Shown: piece by piece, positions 32,087-44,700 of the stretch
How the letters are laid out: the number at the start of each line of letters is the position of its first letter
Position numbering within the stretch: position 1 is the stretch's first letter
DNA from: Adenophora triphylla var. japonica
Taxonomy: Eukaryota > Streptophyta > Magnoliopsida > Asterales > Campanulaceae
Direction: 5' to 3'
NCBI GenBank assembly: GCA_022495995.1
Contig: JAFEMH010001484.1
Coordinates: 186,001-250,000, forward strand
Length of the DNA: 64,000 bases
Notes under the pieces: generated by a model
Database searches by the model: none
What the model was told of the DNA's origin: nothing
The model's input: the letters and a program-made list of their open reading frames with translations, nothing else
Position numbers and translations under genes: made by a program

Positions 32087-32280
32087 TTTTATTAGAGTTA
32101 CCACCTACGTTATTAAGGTAACATAAGATAACCTATTGTCTAATTGGTTTTAAGAGATAAGAAACCAAAGATTCGAGAGGGGTTCGAGAGTTAGGTTACG
32201 AAATGGGAATGTGTTAGGCACTCTATTCGCCCGATCATAAGGTCGGTTTTGCTATTTTAAGTGTTTTAATCTACTTTATA
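32087..32280. repeat. 195-bp direct repeat, right copy
   Basis: Begins at the base right after the Helitron CTAG end and continues into the rest of the LTR. See the left copy at 30569-30763. Confidence 0.9.
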
Positions 32281-33048
32281 TCTTCTAAACGATGCTTGCT
32301 CAAATTAATATCAAATAAGGAGGGTTTTAAGGGTAGTTGTAATGTTAGGAATATAATCCTAACTAGCTTAAATGTGTGAAGTAATTTTTGATTATTTTCC
32401 TTTTAATAGATATCACATGCATTGACAAAATTAAACAAATAAATAAAATAGTAGAAGAAGAAAATACCTTAATGTTAGAAGACCTACGGAAATGCCTTCT
32501 AACCAGGCTTGTCCTTTAATGTGGTATTGAGGATACCAATAAGAAGCGTAGTTTTGAGAGAGAGAGGAATTGTATTAAGGAGAGTTTTTTTTTTTTTTTT
32601 TTTATGTGAAATGCCTATAGTATAAGTGTTTTTTTAGAGTAAATTTCAAGGTTTATTTCAATGGCCTATTTATAGGAGGAGAGGGAAGGTTTGAAGTAAA
32701 ATATATGGCTTTCCACGGATCAAGGCAAGAGTAATGAAAATTGGAGTTACAAATCAGAAATATATAAAAATTTGGAGAAAAAACTGTTTGATGAAGGTGA
32801 AAGTCTTGGAAGTTTGACCTATAGAGTGAAACTCGTGCGAGTTTGGCAATGAACCCCAAACTCGCGGGAGTTTGAATTTCAGTAAACGACAGAAAAGAAT
32901 ATCATGTTAATTTCGGTATTTAGTTTAGTCCAAAACTAGCATAATCAGTTAGAAACTTAACCAAAGATAACAAAGATCAACATAAACAAAAAAACAAAAG
33001 ATTATTTATGCGATCAGAGTGTGAGAGGTCTAAGGCGGGGTGTCTACA

Positions 33049-33747
33049 ACACCTAGTCACCCAATATTTCTCGTGTTCTAAAATACAAAGACATTGTGAA
33101 TATTGGTGTGTGGTCTTGCAATTCATCTTCAAAATTAACAATCCCATTATTGTTGTTACACATTAAACACTGCAATGATTAAGTGAATATTAGAGCGAGA
33201 TAGGTCTAAAAGACAAATTTTGGTCACCTATGACCGAAAAATACTAGATTGTTCAACAAGGTGTGGCCGAAAAACTTAATAAAATTTGGTCGGGTGTGGC
33301 CAAAAAATTTAAAAATTTAGACCACGTATCAATAAAATTTTATACTTTTTCGGCACGTCTGGCCGAATTTTTAAAATTGCTTCGTCAATCCAGGGCCGAA
33401 TTTAAAGATAGGGTATAGCCTAGTTTTTTAAAATGCTATTATCGTATATCGCACGAGTGTACTGTTTAAAGTAATAATAATAATTAAAAAAAAAACCTCT
33501 AATGAATGGTCAAATGTTGCAATTCCTTATTTGAGGAGTCCACCGTAGTCCACTAGTTGCAAGAGTAGAGGAGAATTAACTCCATTAATAAATGAAAGAA
33601 AAAAAAAAGTTGTAAAGCAAATCTGGAAAGTGACCCATGGAATGGAGGTCTTCCCATCTACACTCTTCCTTCTCCTCCTCCTAGCTTTCATTACCTTCTT
33701 CCTTCTTCACGAATCTCCCCAAATCTCTCCCTAAATCTCAGACCCAA
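33049..33747. other. Intergenic and leader of the GT14 gene
   Basis: About 33200-33400 has several GGCCGAAAAA-type words in both orientations, possibly an old DNA element. From about 33630 the sequence is a pyrimidine-rich probable 5' leader. No gene seen. Confidence 0.4.
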
Positions 33748-36700
33748 ATGGGTCTCAAAGCCTTGACAATCTCATTCATGCTCACTACCTTAACAATCTT
33801 CTTCTTCTACATACCTACTCACTTAACCAAAATCAACAGCTCATACTACAGTCAATACCCAGTCACAATCCAAACAAACCCGAATCCGTATCCGGTATCC
33901 TTCGCCTACCTGATCTCGGCATCAAAAGGCGATGTTTCGAAGCTGAAACGGTTAATCCGGGCACTGTATCATCCGGGTAATTATTACTTGATTCATATGG
34001 ATTACGATGCGACTGCCGCTGAGCATTTGGAAGTGGCTGAGTTTGTGGGAGGAGATGGGGTTTTTAATCGGGTGGGTAATGTATGGGTCGTGGGGAAGCC
34101 CAATTTGGTGACGTACAGAGGTCCGACAATGTTGGCAACTACTTTACATGCTATGGCTATACTATTGAGGATTGCTGATAAGTGGGATTGGTTTATTAAT
34201 CTCAGTGCTTCTGATTATCCTTTGATTACTCAAGATGGTATGGTGAGTGCCTCCTACTATTTTTTTATTTTTTTTTTGTTTCTTTTTACTTTTGATCAAG
34301 AAAATTTTGATTGAATAAGTGTTAGACGAAGTCAATTTATATACGGAGAAGTAGGGTTAATAACACGAAGTTACATATTTATAAGGTTACAATGAAAATG
34401 TTCTAAACTAATTTTTCTAGGTTTACAAGATTTAAATTTCTAATTGATATACACAAACTATAAGTTTGGTAACAAGATAAATACAATATATACTTGCTAA
34501 TATAATATTCCTAATATGTCACCGCAAGATGGACGATACTCGGATAAGTTCAATCTTGAAAAGTGATGAGATGGAAGAGGTTTGATGGAGCAGGTGGAGA
34601 TGGATGTGTTCCCGGACGTGTACGTGGTTTCTGATGTGATGTGATTGCTGGTGTTATTGCATCAAAGGTGGCATCAACTGAGTTGGTTGGTGTGATGGCT
34701 GTTGTGATAACACCAAGGTTGCATCAACAGGTTTGTTGGTTTGGTTGGTGAGTGGAGTGGAGTTGAGATGGATGTGGTAAAGATGGTAGGTCAGGTTGTG
34801 TCAAGGGTTGTAAGGAGTGATTTGGCGTTGATGTGGTGGGGGGAAAGGTTTTGGGTCTCGGCGATTGGGTTGTGTCGAGGGTGGTGAGCAGTGGCGGATC
34901 TAGTATGTTATGACAATGGATGCACAATTTACGTTGTAAAAGTTCAAACTATTTTTTTTAACGCAACTATATTATAATACATAAGTTAATTATAAACATA
35001 TGCTAATCTTTAACCTACCGTTTTCTTCTTTTTGTTTACTTGGAAATAGTAAGCTTATATCATGAAGAAATAAAAAAAATATGATATTTACATTATTGTT
35101 GTTTTAATGATGACATCATTTTAGGAAGCATTTCTTGAAATTAATCTTGTAATTTACTCCCTCCGTCCCAGACCAAGGGTCATCGGGGGAGATTTCACGC
35201 TTCTAAAGAATTTTTTTTAAAGTGGGTAGAAAATTCTAGGAGAGAGAATATAAAAGTTAAATGTGTGGTAGGAAATAAGAGAGAGAATATAAAAGTTAAA
35301 TGTGTGGTAGGGAATAGGAGAGAGAATGTAAATGTTAAAAATATTTAATAGGAGAGAGAATGAGTGGGAGGAATAGTAATGGTTTTTTTGTAAATATATG
35401 AAAATGATAAGGGTATAAATATATGAAAAACTTTCCATTTAAAGAAAAGGACTCTTGGTCTGGGACGGACCAAAAGGGAAAGTAGGACTCTTGGTCTGGG
35501 ACGGAGGAAGTATTTTTTATATGTTTCGAACTTATTTTTACAAACAATAAACGATGAAAAAACTAATAGATAATAAATAAAATTCATTTATATTAGTTAA
35601 AGTTATGCGCAAAAGAATCCAAATATAAGAATATTTAAAAAGAAAAAACCATTTGTCATAATAGAGGTAAAATTTTGACCATGAATAATAAATAAAAAAT
35701 ATTTATGATATAATGATAAAAGAATTTAAGTACGATTTTGAAAAAAAAAAAGTTTATTTCTCGTACTAGAGGCTAAAAATAGTTTGAAAATTTGTGTAGC
35801 TAGTAGGATTTGAAACCTGGTCCTTAATAATAAACTCAAACAACTGAAATAGTCATAAGATTTGTCAACAACAAAAAATGGAAATTAACTAATCTTATAT
35901 GCGGTGCACTTAGCAAATAGTGTAATTTTTTTATATTTTTTACTAGAAATAGAATTTGATCGGGTGCACGTGCATACCCACATCCTACACTAAATCCGCC
36001 CCCGGTGGTGAGCACCGGGTAGTAGCTATAAGAGGCTAAGAATGATGGTGCTTTGGGCGGGGAAAATAAAGTAACACAAAAAGGAGAAGGTGGGATATTG
36101 GTTGAGAAGGAAGAAGGTAGGGTGGGGCGGCATCTAGGGTTTTGCCAAAAGGTGTTTGTTGTTTGGTGTTGTTGTAGAAGAAGATGATAAAGAAGAAGAA
36201 AAGAAACAAATAAGGTTTCGGCTAGTGGTTGTGCCGAGGGTGGTGATGTTTTGGGTGGAGTTTTGATGGTCGGTGGCGGAGGAGAGGCGGATTTAGGTAG
36301 TTTTTAAGGTGGGGTTTTGATGGTTGGCGACAGAAGCAATAGTGGTGAGGGGTTGGGGCGGCTTAGAATTTTGCTGCTAGGGTTTGGCGTAGTAAAATCA
36401 TATTATGGCTCTGATGTTGAAGTGAAGAAGGGATAGACGAATTCAATTTATATATGGAGAAGTAGGGTTGATATAAAATGACTCATTTTATTTAATAACA
36501 AGAGATATATATTTATAAGGTTACAATGCGAATGTTCTAGACTAATCTTTTTAGGTTTACAAGATTTAAATCTATAATAAAATTTGTTAAGTTAATAAAT
36601 AAATTGAAAGTAAAAGAAAAAAAAAACATTTTAATGTAATCTAGTGTTGTACCATTATTGTTTGAAGAATATTACAAACATGGATTAGCACAAATGTTAA

Positions 36701-36844
36701 ATAGTGTTTTGTAAACAATAATTTCACCATCCTAAAATGATGTTCCATAATAATATAATGTCAGATCTGATGAGTGGCTTCTCGGAGTTACCAAGGGATC
36801 TCAATTTCATTCAGCACACTAGTCGTTTGGGATGGAAAATGTAA

Positions 36845-36879
<35 letters not shown>

Positions 36880-38451
36880 TTCATTTTTTGTAATAATAAT
36901 AATATTAATAATGCAATGCAGGAACAAAAGAGGGAAGCCAATTATAATAGACCCAAGTCTGTACAGTCTAAATAAATCAGAGATATGGTGGGTTATCAAG
37001 CAGAGAAGTCTCCCCACTGCTTTCAAGTTATACACAGGTAATTAAATTACTCCATCAACACACATACTCCCTTCGTCCCTTTATCCCGCCCGATGCTTCA
37101 CCATTTTAGTTAAACACGTAAATTAAGAAAAGTGATGAGTGGGAAAAGGATTGTGAGAGGGAAAAAGTGAGTGGATATGACAAGTGAAGCCCACAATTTA
37201 AATACGTGAGAAGAAAAAGTTAGTGGATATGACAAGTGGGCCCCACAATTTAAGTATGTGAGAGAAAAAAGTGAGTGGGGTTGACAAATAAGGCCCACAT
37301 TTATTACCATTTTAGGAATGGTGAAGCTTCTACCGGGACACCCATTTGGGTAAAAGGTGAAGCTTCGGACGGGACGGAGGGAGTATTGCATATCACTTGT
37401 ATAACGTTACGTTGCTTTGCTTGTACAATAAAACTATTGCAATTTTAAAAACGTGACATTTATTTAAAAACAAATACATTTCACTTGCCAAATGACCCTA
37501 ACCATTGCGGGCATGGCATAGATATTGTTGAGGATAATAGTTGCATTTTGCAAACACATTTTCGGTATTGTCAACTTTTATCTTCCTGAATTGTTTCGTG
37601 AAAAGGTTTGATGACTAGGGTGTAGGAGCGGCATTGTTTGAGTCTTAACCATGTAAATGAAAGATGAAAACATGGATGTTGGATGTAGATATGCAAGGTT
37701 TCAGTTCACCCGGTTTGAAACCGGCTGGTCATGGTTTTTAGACCTCTTTAAGATGGAACACATTTCCAGTTTAGATGTTCCATCCGGTTTGGACGGTTCA
37801 TGGGTCGGCTGGGTTGGCGGTTCAAGTTGCCATGCCTTCTAGGCGGGACCTAGACGATCGATTTTTCGAACACTAATTACAAATAATATTTCAGACACTT
37901 GTTTATTATCTCTTGAATAATATGCAGGTTCAGCATGGACAATACTATCAAGATCATTCTCAGAATACTGCATAATGGGATGGGACAATCTCCCCCGAAC
38001 ACTCCTCCTATACTACACCAATTTCGTATCTTCCCCAGAAGGTTATTTCCAGACAGTCATATGCAACTCCGACTACTACAAGAACACCACTGTAAACCAT
38101 GACCTTCACTATATAACCTGGGACACACCTCCAAAACAACACCCCAGATTACTCGGAATCAAAGATTACAGAAGAATGGTTCTCAGTAACCGTCCGTTTG
38201 CCCGCAAGTTCAAGCCAAATACCCTTGTTCTTGATAAGATCGACCGGGACTTACTCAAGAGACAACATGAAACGCAGTTTGGATATGGAGGGTGGTGTTT
38301 GAAAGGTAATAATACACGAGATGGTACTTGTTCGGGGTTAGAGAGTGAAAGTTTCGGCATTTTGAGGCCCGGAGTAGGTGCTAGAAGGTTGCAGAGTTTG
38401 CTAAAGAAATTAACCGCTCAACGGAATCTCAACAAGTATCAATGCAAATGA
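33748..38451 (+). CDS. GT14-family glycosyltransferase (GlcAT14-like), 4 exons, 401 aa
   Basis: Exons 33748-34237, 36765-36840, 36922-37037 and 37928-38451 join in frame with GT-AG borders. The product is a type II membrane protein: one anchor (about residues 5-22), then the GT14 core-2/I-branching domain from about residue 48. Blocks seen are YLISASKGDVSKLKRLIRAL, YYLIHMDYDA, FINLSASDYPLITQDD, LPRDLNFIQHTS, KSEIWWVIKQR, and PEGYFQTVICNSDYYKNTT. Length is normal for the plant subfamily, whose tested members add glucuronic acid to arabinogalactan-protein sugars in the Golgi. The exact acceptor is not shown by sequence. The donor of exon 1 is set at G34237 (QD-D-L restored), not at the nearby GTGAGT, which would put an extra residue in and break frame. 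Intron 1 is 2.5 kb and holds a decayed LTR-like element and a Stowaway; intron 3 holds another Stowaway. Confidence 0.93.
34313..36560 (-). mobile_element. Decayed TRIM-like or small LTR element in GT14 intron 1
   Basis: About 130 bp near 34313-34440 recurs at 36422-36560 (both contain TATATACGGAGAAGTAGGGTT-like and TATTTATAAGGTTACAATG words). Just left of the right copy, the minus strand reads ATCAGAGCCATAAT, close to a tRNA-Met primer site. No domains inside. A Stowaway sits within. Borders are approximate. Confidence 0.45.
35157..35510. mobile_element. Stowaway-like MITE (354 bp) in GT14 intron 1
   Basis: CTCCCTCCGTCCCAGACCAAG at the left and CTTGGTCTGGGACGGAGGAAG at the right (first and last 20 bases considered), TA on each side. 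Confidence 0.85.
36848..36874. repeat. (CT)n in GT14 intron 2
   Basis: About 13 CT units just after the exon 2 donor, acting as extra pyrimidine tract in an 81-bp intron. Confidence 0.9.
37067..37383. mobile_element. Stowaway-like MITE (317 bp) in GT14 intron 3
   Basis: CTCCCTTCGTCCC at the left, GGGACGGAGGGAG at the right, TA flanks. It begins 30 bp after the exon 3 donor. Confidence 0.85.
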
Positions 38452-38708
38452 TTTCTTTTGTTTATCATGAGTTTTCCTAGCTTTGGTGACTTTGATCAAG
38501 CCTATTGATGTACAATGAAATCTTTTATTATACAGATACCGAATACTCATTTAAGCCGCGAGGCCCAAAAAAGAAAGTTGAAATAAAAAATAAAAACTCG
38601 CTATCAGTACTTGTGTATCTATTTCATGCCAAAACAAAAACAGTTGGTGGCCATAAAATACATGGCCCGGAAACATCATAGTATTTGGGTACAAGCAAAC
38701 CTGAGAAG

Positions 38709-41700
38709 TTATGCATGTCCAAGATGACCTCTGCCGCCACATTCTGAGCACATGATATTACCCGTTCCCCCACAGCCTAGAGAAAATATAACGTAAATCA
38801 TTATAAAAAGTAAAAGACATAACAGTCAAATATACGCACCACACAACAGCTTTTCAGCTTTTCTAAAAGAAATAATTTTATGTTTTTGCAGTCAAAAATT
38901 CATATTATAATGGAAAGCAGTAAAGAAAATGGTACAAAATCAGGCACACTCAATCATGCTAAACCCTTGCTTTGTGGAAATTTTACTGAGAACTAACTTA
39001 TGGCTTTACCAAAAACAAACTGACCAAGAAACAATGTAAAACCCAAATTTAGCACAAAGGTAACACAGATAGATTAGACTAGATAAAAAAAAAAGGAATG
39101 ACATGAGTTTAGTTACATATCAACCTTTTAAGAATTTTAAAAATTCAAGACATTTTATCAGCGAATGATAGCATAAAGTCAACTGCTAAGATGAAAAAAA
39201 TAATCTTCTCATTTTAGTTGATATAACCTTCAATTTCATCAACAAAGAATTATACAGAGCTTCAAATAAATCTCCGTATTCACATAGCAATATCATAGTT
39301 CTTGATTTATCCCTCCTTACGGGGTAGAACTAGCAATAGAATATGCTATGCTACACCATCGTGTAAGAACCACTGTGACCAGTATTCTAATAGTTAATAA
39401 TCCCTGTCCCGGAATAAATGTCGCACTTTCCATTTTGGTTTGTCCCAAAATAAAGGTCGCGTTTCCAAATAAGAAAAGTGACTTGGTGCAATTTTAACAT
39501 TGTACAAGTAATGTACAAGCTAACTAGTAAAGCACCTTCCTTAAAAACGTTGACAAGTCAACTGCGACATTTATTCTGGTGCGACATTTATTCTGGGATG
39601 GAGGGAGTACTAATCAAGTTAATATTCCCCATGTAGTGAACAAGGTTTAACTCAATTACACTGATTTGAAGACAGAAAGAAATGTAAGAAAATTTGCCCC
39701 TATCAAGTACCCAACAAATTTACTAAATAAGGATGCATAAAAGTGATTGACTTGAGTTTCTTAACCGTCTCATAGTTAAGGAACAGTAATACTCCCTTTG
39801 TCCCATAATATATGTTGTATTTGACTTGTCAATGTTTTTAAGGAATGTGATTTACTTGTTTGTGCATTGCTTGTAGAATGGTAAAATTGCACTAATAATA
39901 TTTCCTTTTTAGAAATGATGCCAGATTTATTTTGTGACGAACAAAAAAAAGGAAAGTGCGACATTTATTACAACGACACGTAGTAAAGCTGACAAAACTT
40001 ACATTCTTCATTTCATAAACCTTCCAGAATAGTAGACACCATGTAATAACAAATTTGGTCATGCTTACAAGTGACGACATTTTTGAAAAGTAGAGTATGA
40101 CGCATTAATGCACATGTGAGTGGTTGTACAAGTATAGGACATGGATGTAAGAGATAAATGATTTACCTAGACAGCGAACTTTGACAATGATTCCCTGACT
40201 CTCCAATATGGAGTCAACATACAAACCTGACCCGGAACAAGTGGCACAGAGAACAGCACCTTTTGCTTGGCAATCACTGCACCTCGTATTCGTGCCAATG
40301 GCTTTTTCTGATAATGACAAACCAATTGGCTTCTCAATTATCTCCTCTGGTATAGCTTTGTCATAACAAAACAGCGACTCAAGGCCGCTTTTTTTTCTAT
40401 GCATATCCCCGACTGCATTTGATGACTGCAATATACAAAATCTCCTTCTAGTAATATGTACTAGCAAGATAAGCTTTAACAAGAGAAGCAGTAAAAGAGC
40501 TTATTCATATATAAAGAAAGCACCTAAAAGACAAGCATACTCATCACAGGGTAATGATATGCCCCTGATTAACATATTTATGCAAGGATGTTAAATATAT
40601 AAAACAAATGAATAAGACATTCAGACTTTTTTGATGTTCACATACATTTTTAACACATAAAACAAGCTTAAACATGAAATAAACCTAAGTACTTCTGAAT
40701 GTTTGTAAACGTTCTTCCTATATATGGTTAGTGCATAGTGGTAGTTTTGTATTGTGAACATATCAGTGAATATTTATACATCAATGCTAATCCTATTGGA
40801 CTTAAAGCAACTCAAGAAAATGCTGTTTTCTTATTCTAATTAAGACAGGGCAGCAAAGTCTTTGCGTTGAAAAATGGTGTCAGTGTCGGGTACGGCCACT
40901 ATACACAAACAGTCATTCGTACTACTTCAGTATATTCATGGGCGCACAAAGCATATTGAGATTGATCATCTAGTGGTGTGGGAGAAAGTGTCATCCAGAG
41001 GAGGAGGTTTAGAATTGGGTAATTTGGTCAAGAGGAACATCTCCCTGGTTGATAAGTGGTTGTGGTGGTTTCCTCAAGAATTGCATTTCATTTGGCATAA
41101 AGTGATCAAGAGAAATTTTGGTACGCACGACAATGATTGGGACTCTCAGTTCAGAGGTTTTAGTATATACATCTGCGCTACCATTTGTTATGTTCCCTCA
41201 TTCGTTACACGGTGGGGAATGAGGCTCATAATCGGTTTGGGAAGATGTGTGGATGGGTAACTCCTCCTTGTGCCAGTTGTTTCTTCGCTCATATATTTTT
41301 TCTTGGTTCATTCGGCTCTTATTCTTGATTTTGTGGTTCCTAGGGGTGGAGATCAAGTTTCGTGGGACCTCCAATTTTTTTTTTTTGAAATCTTATCATG
41401 AATCTATTACTTATCACATGGTTGTCTCACAACCAAGATACTAGAATTTGGGTTCTTGACGAGTCATGTAAATATTCAAGTACATCTTTTATGAATTTAA
41501 TGGTTCGAAGTCAAATCCTTCTCCTCCTTTTCCCCTTGTTTCCAATTTGAAACTCAACAACTCTTTTCATGATCAGGACATATATCTTGGCTGATGTGCT
41601 TAACAAGCTTAAGCAGATTCGACGACCCCTTAATTGTATTTCCCATAATTGGTGTGTAAACTGCAAGCTTTCAGATGAGTCCGATGACAATTTGATTTTC

Positions 41701-44700
41701 GATTGTGACGTTACTTGTTACCTTTGGAATCAGTTATTTGTGATAACTGGGAAAAATGGGTGTGTCCTAGCTCGGTTATCATTTTTTTGCAGACTCATAT
41801 TACATGAAAATGGACAAGAAATTCATCGAGAAAGGGTGACAAAATTATGCCTCTATGACAATAAAAACTAGAAAAGAAATGCTTTCCAATCTCTAACCAT
41901 AACCAAGAGGAAAAATCCATGAAAGGTGCCTCTCACTGATGCCCGTACGAAGCCAAATTTAGTTAAGGGTGGCAATTTCTTAGCCATGGGTTACCCATTA
42001 TTTTCGTCATGCCTGGAATGTACCAAATTGGTATGATTCACAATAGTTTAAAGCATCGTAATTCTTAATTGATAACACCAAGTGACCTACAGCCACTGGT
42101 ATGGGTTCAAGTGCACCCACTTAATAAGTTTGTCGAGTTCAGTGGTGAGTGTTAAGTTTTTATTTTTGAGGTTGTGCCTTCAAGTCCCACAGTAGGCATT
42201 TTTTTTCTTCACGGTTTATAATTTAATGCTTTATACGGAGTAGTGTAATTGAGCACCCACTGTAAAAATGTCATAGATGTGCAATTGATAAAAACCCATG
42301 GATAACCATTGCCGCCCCTAAAAGTTACCAATTCCACAAGAGGCACCTTGAAAGATTCTTTCTTCTAGAAATTATGGTGAGATCAACCATAAAACCATGA
42401 CAATAAGGTTTAATCTCACTTCATTCCTAAAATACTAAGAGGGGCAGGGCATACCTAAACCTCACCTGCCACCTTAAAAAACATATGCCAAAGAACCGGG
42501 CAACTTCAGAATGCATACACAGGATGGCTGTAAGAATCAAAGGACTTAAAAATCACATCCAATCAGAGATATCTTCTTGTAAGTCTATGCAATTGCAGCA
42601 AGTCAATGTGTTAAGCCTGTTAAACTAAGCAAAGCCAGATTCTAAAGGATACCCAAGCTTACATAATGAAACAAGAAAGAGCAAACTCTGGATTAGGAGA
42701 TCTAATCAAATGAGTCAATAAGGAATGACAAGAATACACCCAAACCCTCTAACCAAGACCAAGAATCCGACACTCGAGATAAGCGGACTTGGATGGAGTT
42801 TCAAGAAGAGACTACCTCCAAATTCCCCAAGTCATCAAATAAATCAAATAACAAACGAGGTAGAGGTCCCAAGTTAAAATGCCAATTCCATCCCTAATAG
42901 AAATAGGAGAAGTATAACCGAAAACAGGCACCAAAAACGGGGAAAGGCGAATGGAGGGATATATATATATCATAACCCGCACATTTTCCTAAAACCCTTA
43001 AGTGACTAAGAGGAATAAACAAAGGATGTCATTGCTGAATGAATTTCAAAAGGCTTCTGTGACTGATAGAAATGCCGATGCTGGTCTCTTGCACATTTTG
43101 ATGCATGTTAAATTTGCTTGATCCCTTTAAGAGAGATAGGCTGTGGTTCCAGGATCAATGCCATGTTGCCAACGCCACTTACCCACACAAGAAATCTTCG
43201 TGCAAACACCCTCCTTACAAACCTTATCCCAACCAACTATCTACCTCCCACATTAAGCATGATTTTATAAAGAAAAGACTTGGCCTTTGACATACTTTCT
43301 AGGAATTTGAGCAACAAGCTACAAAAGAGGTCCAAATACAGAATATATACCGGTAAAATCAATGGAAAATAATAAAGAGTGATTGATAGCAGATTTTAAT
43401 GATTTATCAGTGATATTAAACATGCCTCAAACATGCTATGATCCTGCACAATATGTGATTTTACCTTGATTAAATACTGGTCAGATATTTGTAAATGTAA
43501 TAGAGTACTAAATGAGAAACAACTTGGTCAGGTGTTACTATAAGAGAGCTATAGTTTTTTAAAAGACATTGACTTAGTAAAAGGCTCACAATGGTTAGTT
43601 CTTTCACCAGAGTAAACAATTATTTTATTTTATTTTTACATCTCTAGCTTATGAGGCAAAAATCTTATTGGATTCTATAAAAGTACACTTTTATGATGAC
43701 ACTTGAATATTGTTTTTCTATGCCTGAATAGCTAGTAAATATTTGGTTTGGTTAATAAGAAGAAGACGATGAAGAAAAAATCAATTGTTAATTTTAAAAA
43801 CAATTTCAAAATAAGATGAATTTAAGGCGGAGGTTGGCAAGAACAAACATTTGATGGTGCGAAGGATCTTGACTGAAGTGGAAGGGGACGGTGGTGCCCG
43901 ACAAAAAAAGGGGTCAGTGTGGTTGGGAGCAGAGAAGAGGAAGGGTTTGACTTGGTATTTAGGTGAATTATTAGGGAGAAGTGAAAACTTATATAGAGGT
44001 TTCATTTTTTACATAAATAGTGAGTGAATTTCATGGTTATTTCATAGAATAATGTACAAAAAACAATTAGCTAAATCCACTCAAATTTATATTCAAATTT
44101 GAGAATGGGAAATTCTATCCACACGATCCTTTTCTATACTCCCTAATGATATGAAATTAAATTTAGAAGTGAAATTATTATTGTTATGCTTAGACCATTT
44201 ACAAAGGTTGTTGTTTTGGGTGTTGTCAACAAAACTTTTTTGTTTTTCTTTTACAATGGTTGTTGTTTTGGGTGTTGAAAGTGGGAGAATGTTGAGAGTT
44301 TTAAACATTGTTGAGAGGGAAGGAGGGAAAGGTGATTGGGCCACGTGGATGGAGGGAAAGGTGAGAGGGTTGTGTTTGGCGTGACACCACCCAACTTTTT
44401 CCTTTTTTTTTTCCTTTTAATTTTACCTCCAATTATTTGAGCTCAATTATTTCATAATAAATTTTTTATTTTTTTACACCAAAATTCATAATTTTTTTTC
44501 CTCTATAAATAAAACTTTTTTCATTTGATTTGGACACAGAAAAAAAACACTCTTTTTTCAATATAAATTAATTATATTGAAAAATAAAGAAAAAAAATAA
44601 TTAAGTGTGAAGTATTTTTTTAATTATAAATGATAATAATAATAATTACTATTTTACTAATTATCAAAATAAAGAATATAAAGTGGGGGTATAGGATGAT

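Larger units (their letters stand above)
30520..33048 (-). repeat. Tat/Ogre-like LTR interrupted by a Helitron
   Basis: On the minus strand it begins TGTAGACACCCCGCC, the usual start of plant Tat/Ogre LTRs, at 33048 and runs to the primer-like site at 30518. A TATA box (CTATAAATAGG, minus) lies at 32666-32676, with near-palindromes AAACTCGTGCGAGTTT and AAACTCGCGGGAGTTT about 155-205 bp upstream of it. The Helitron at 30753-32086 and a 195-bp duplication split it. Confidence 0.6.

Noticed and set aside
34238..34314. Reading GT14 exon 1 through to the stop at 34314
   Set aside because: A GT donor at 34238 rejoins the conserved QDDL block of exon 2; the read-through tail is a T-rich intron start.
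40505..40870. Search for an alternative first exon of the DnaJ-type gene close to exon 2
   Set aside because: No ATG-led frame with a phase-0 donor and a transit-like leader was seen here; the 55.2-kb exon fits better, though not proven.
43105..43290. 61-aa frame in the long intron
   Set aside because: No known motif and inside an intron of the minus-strand gene.
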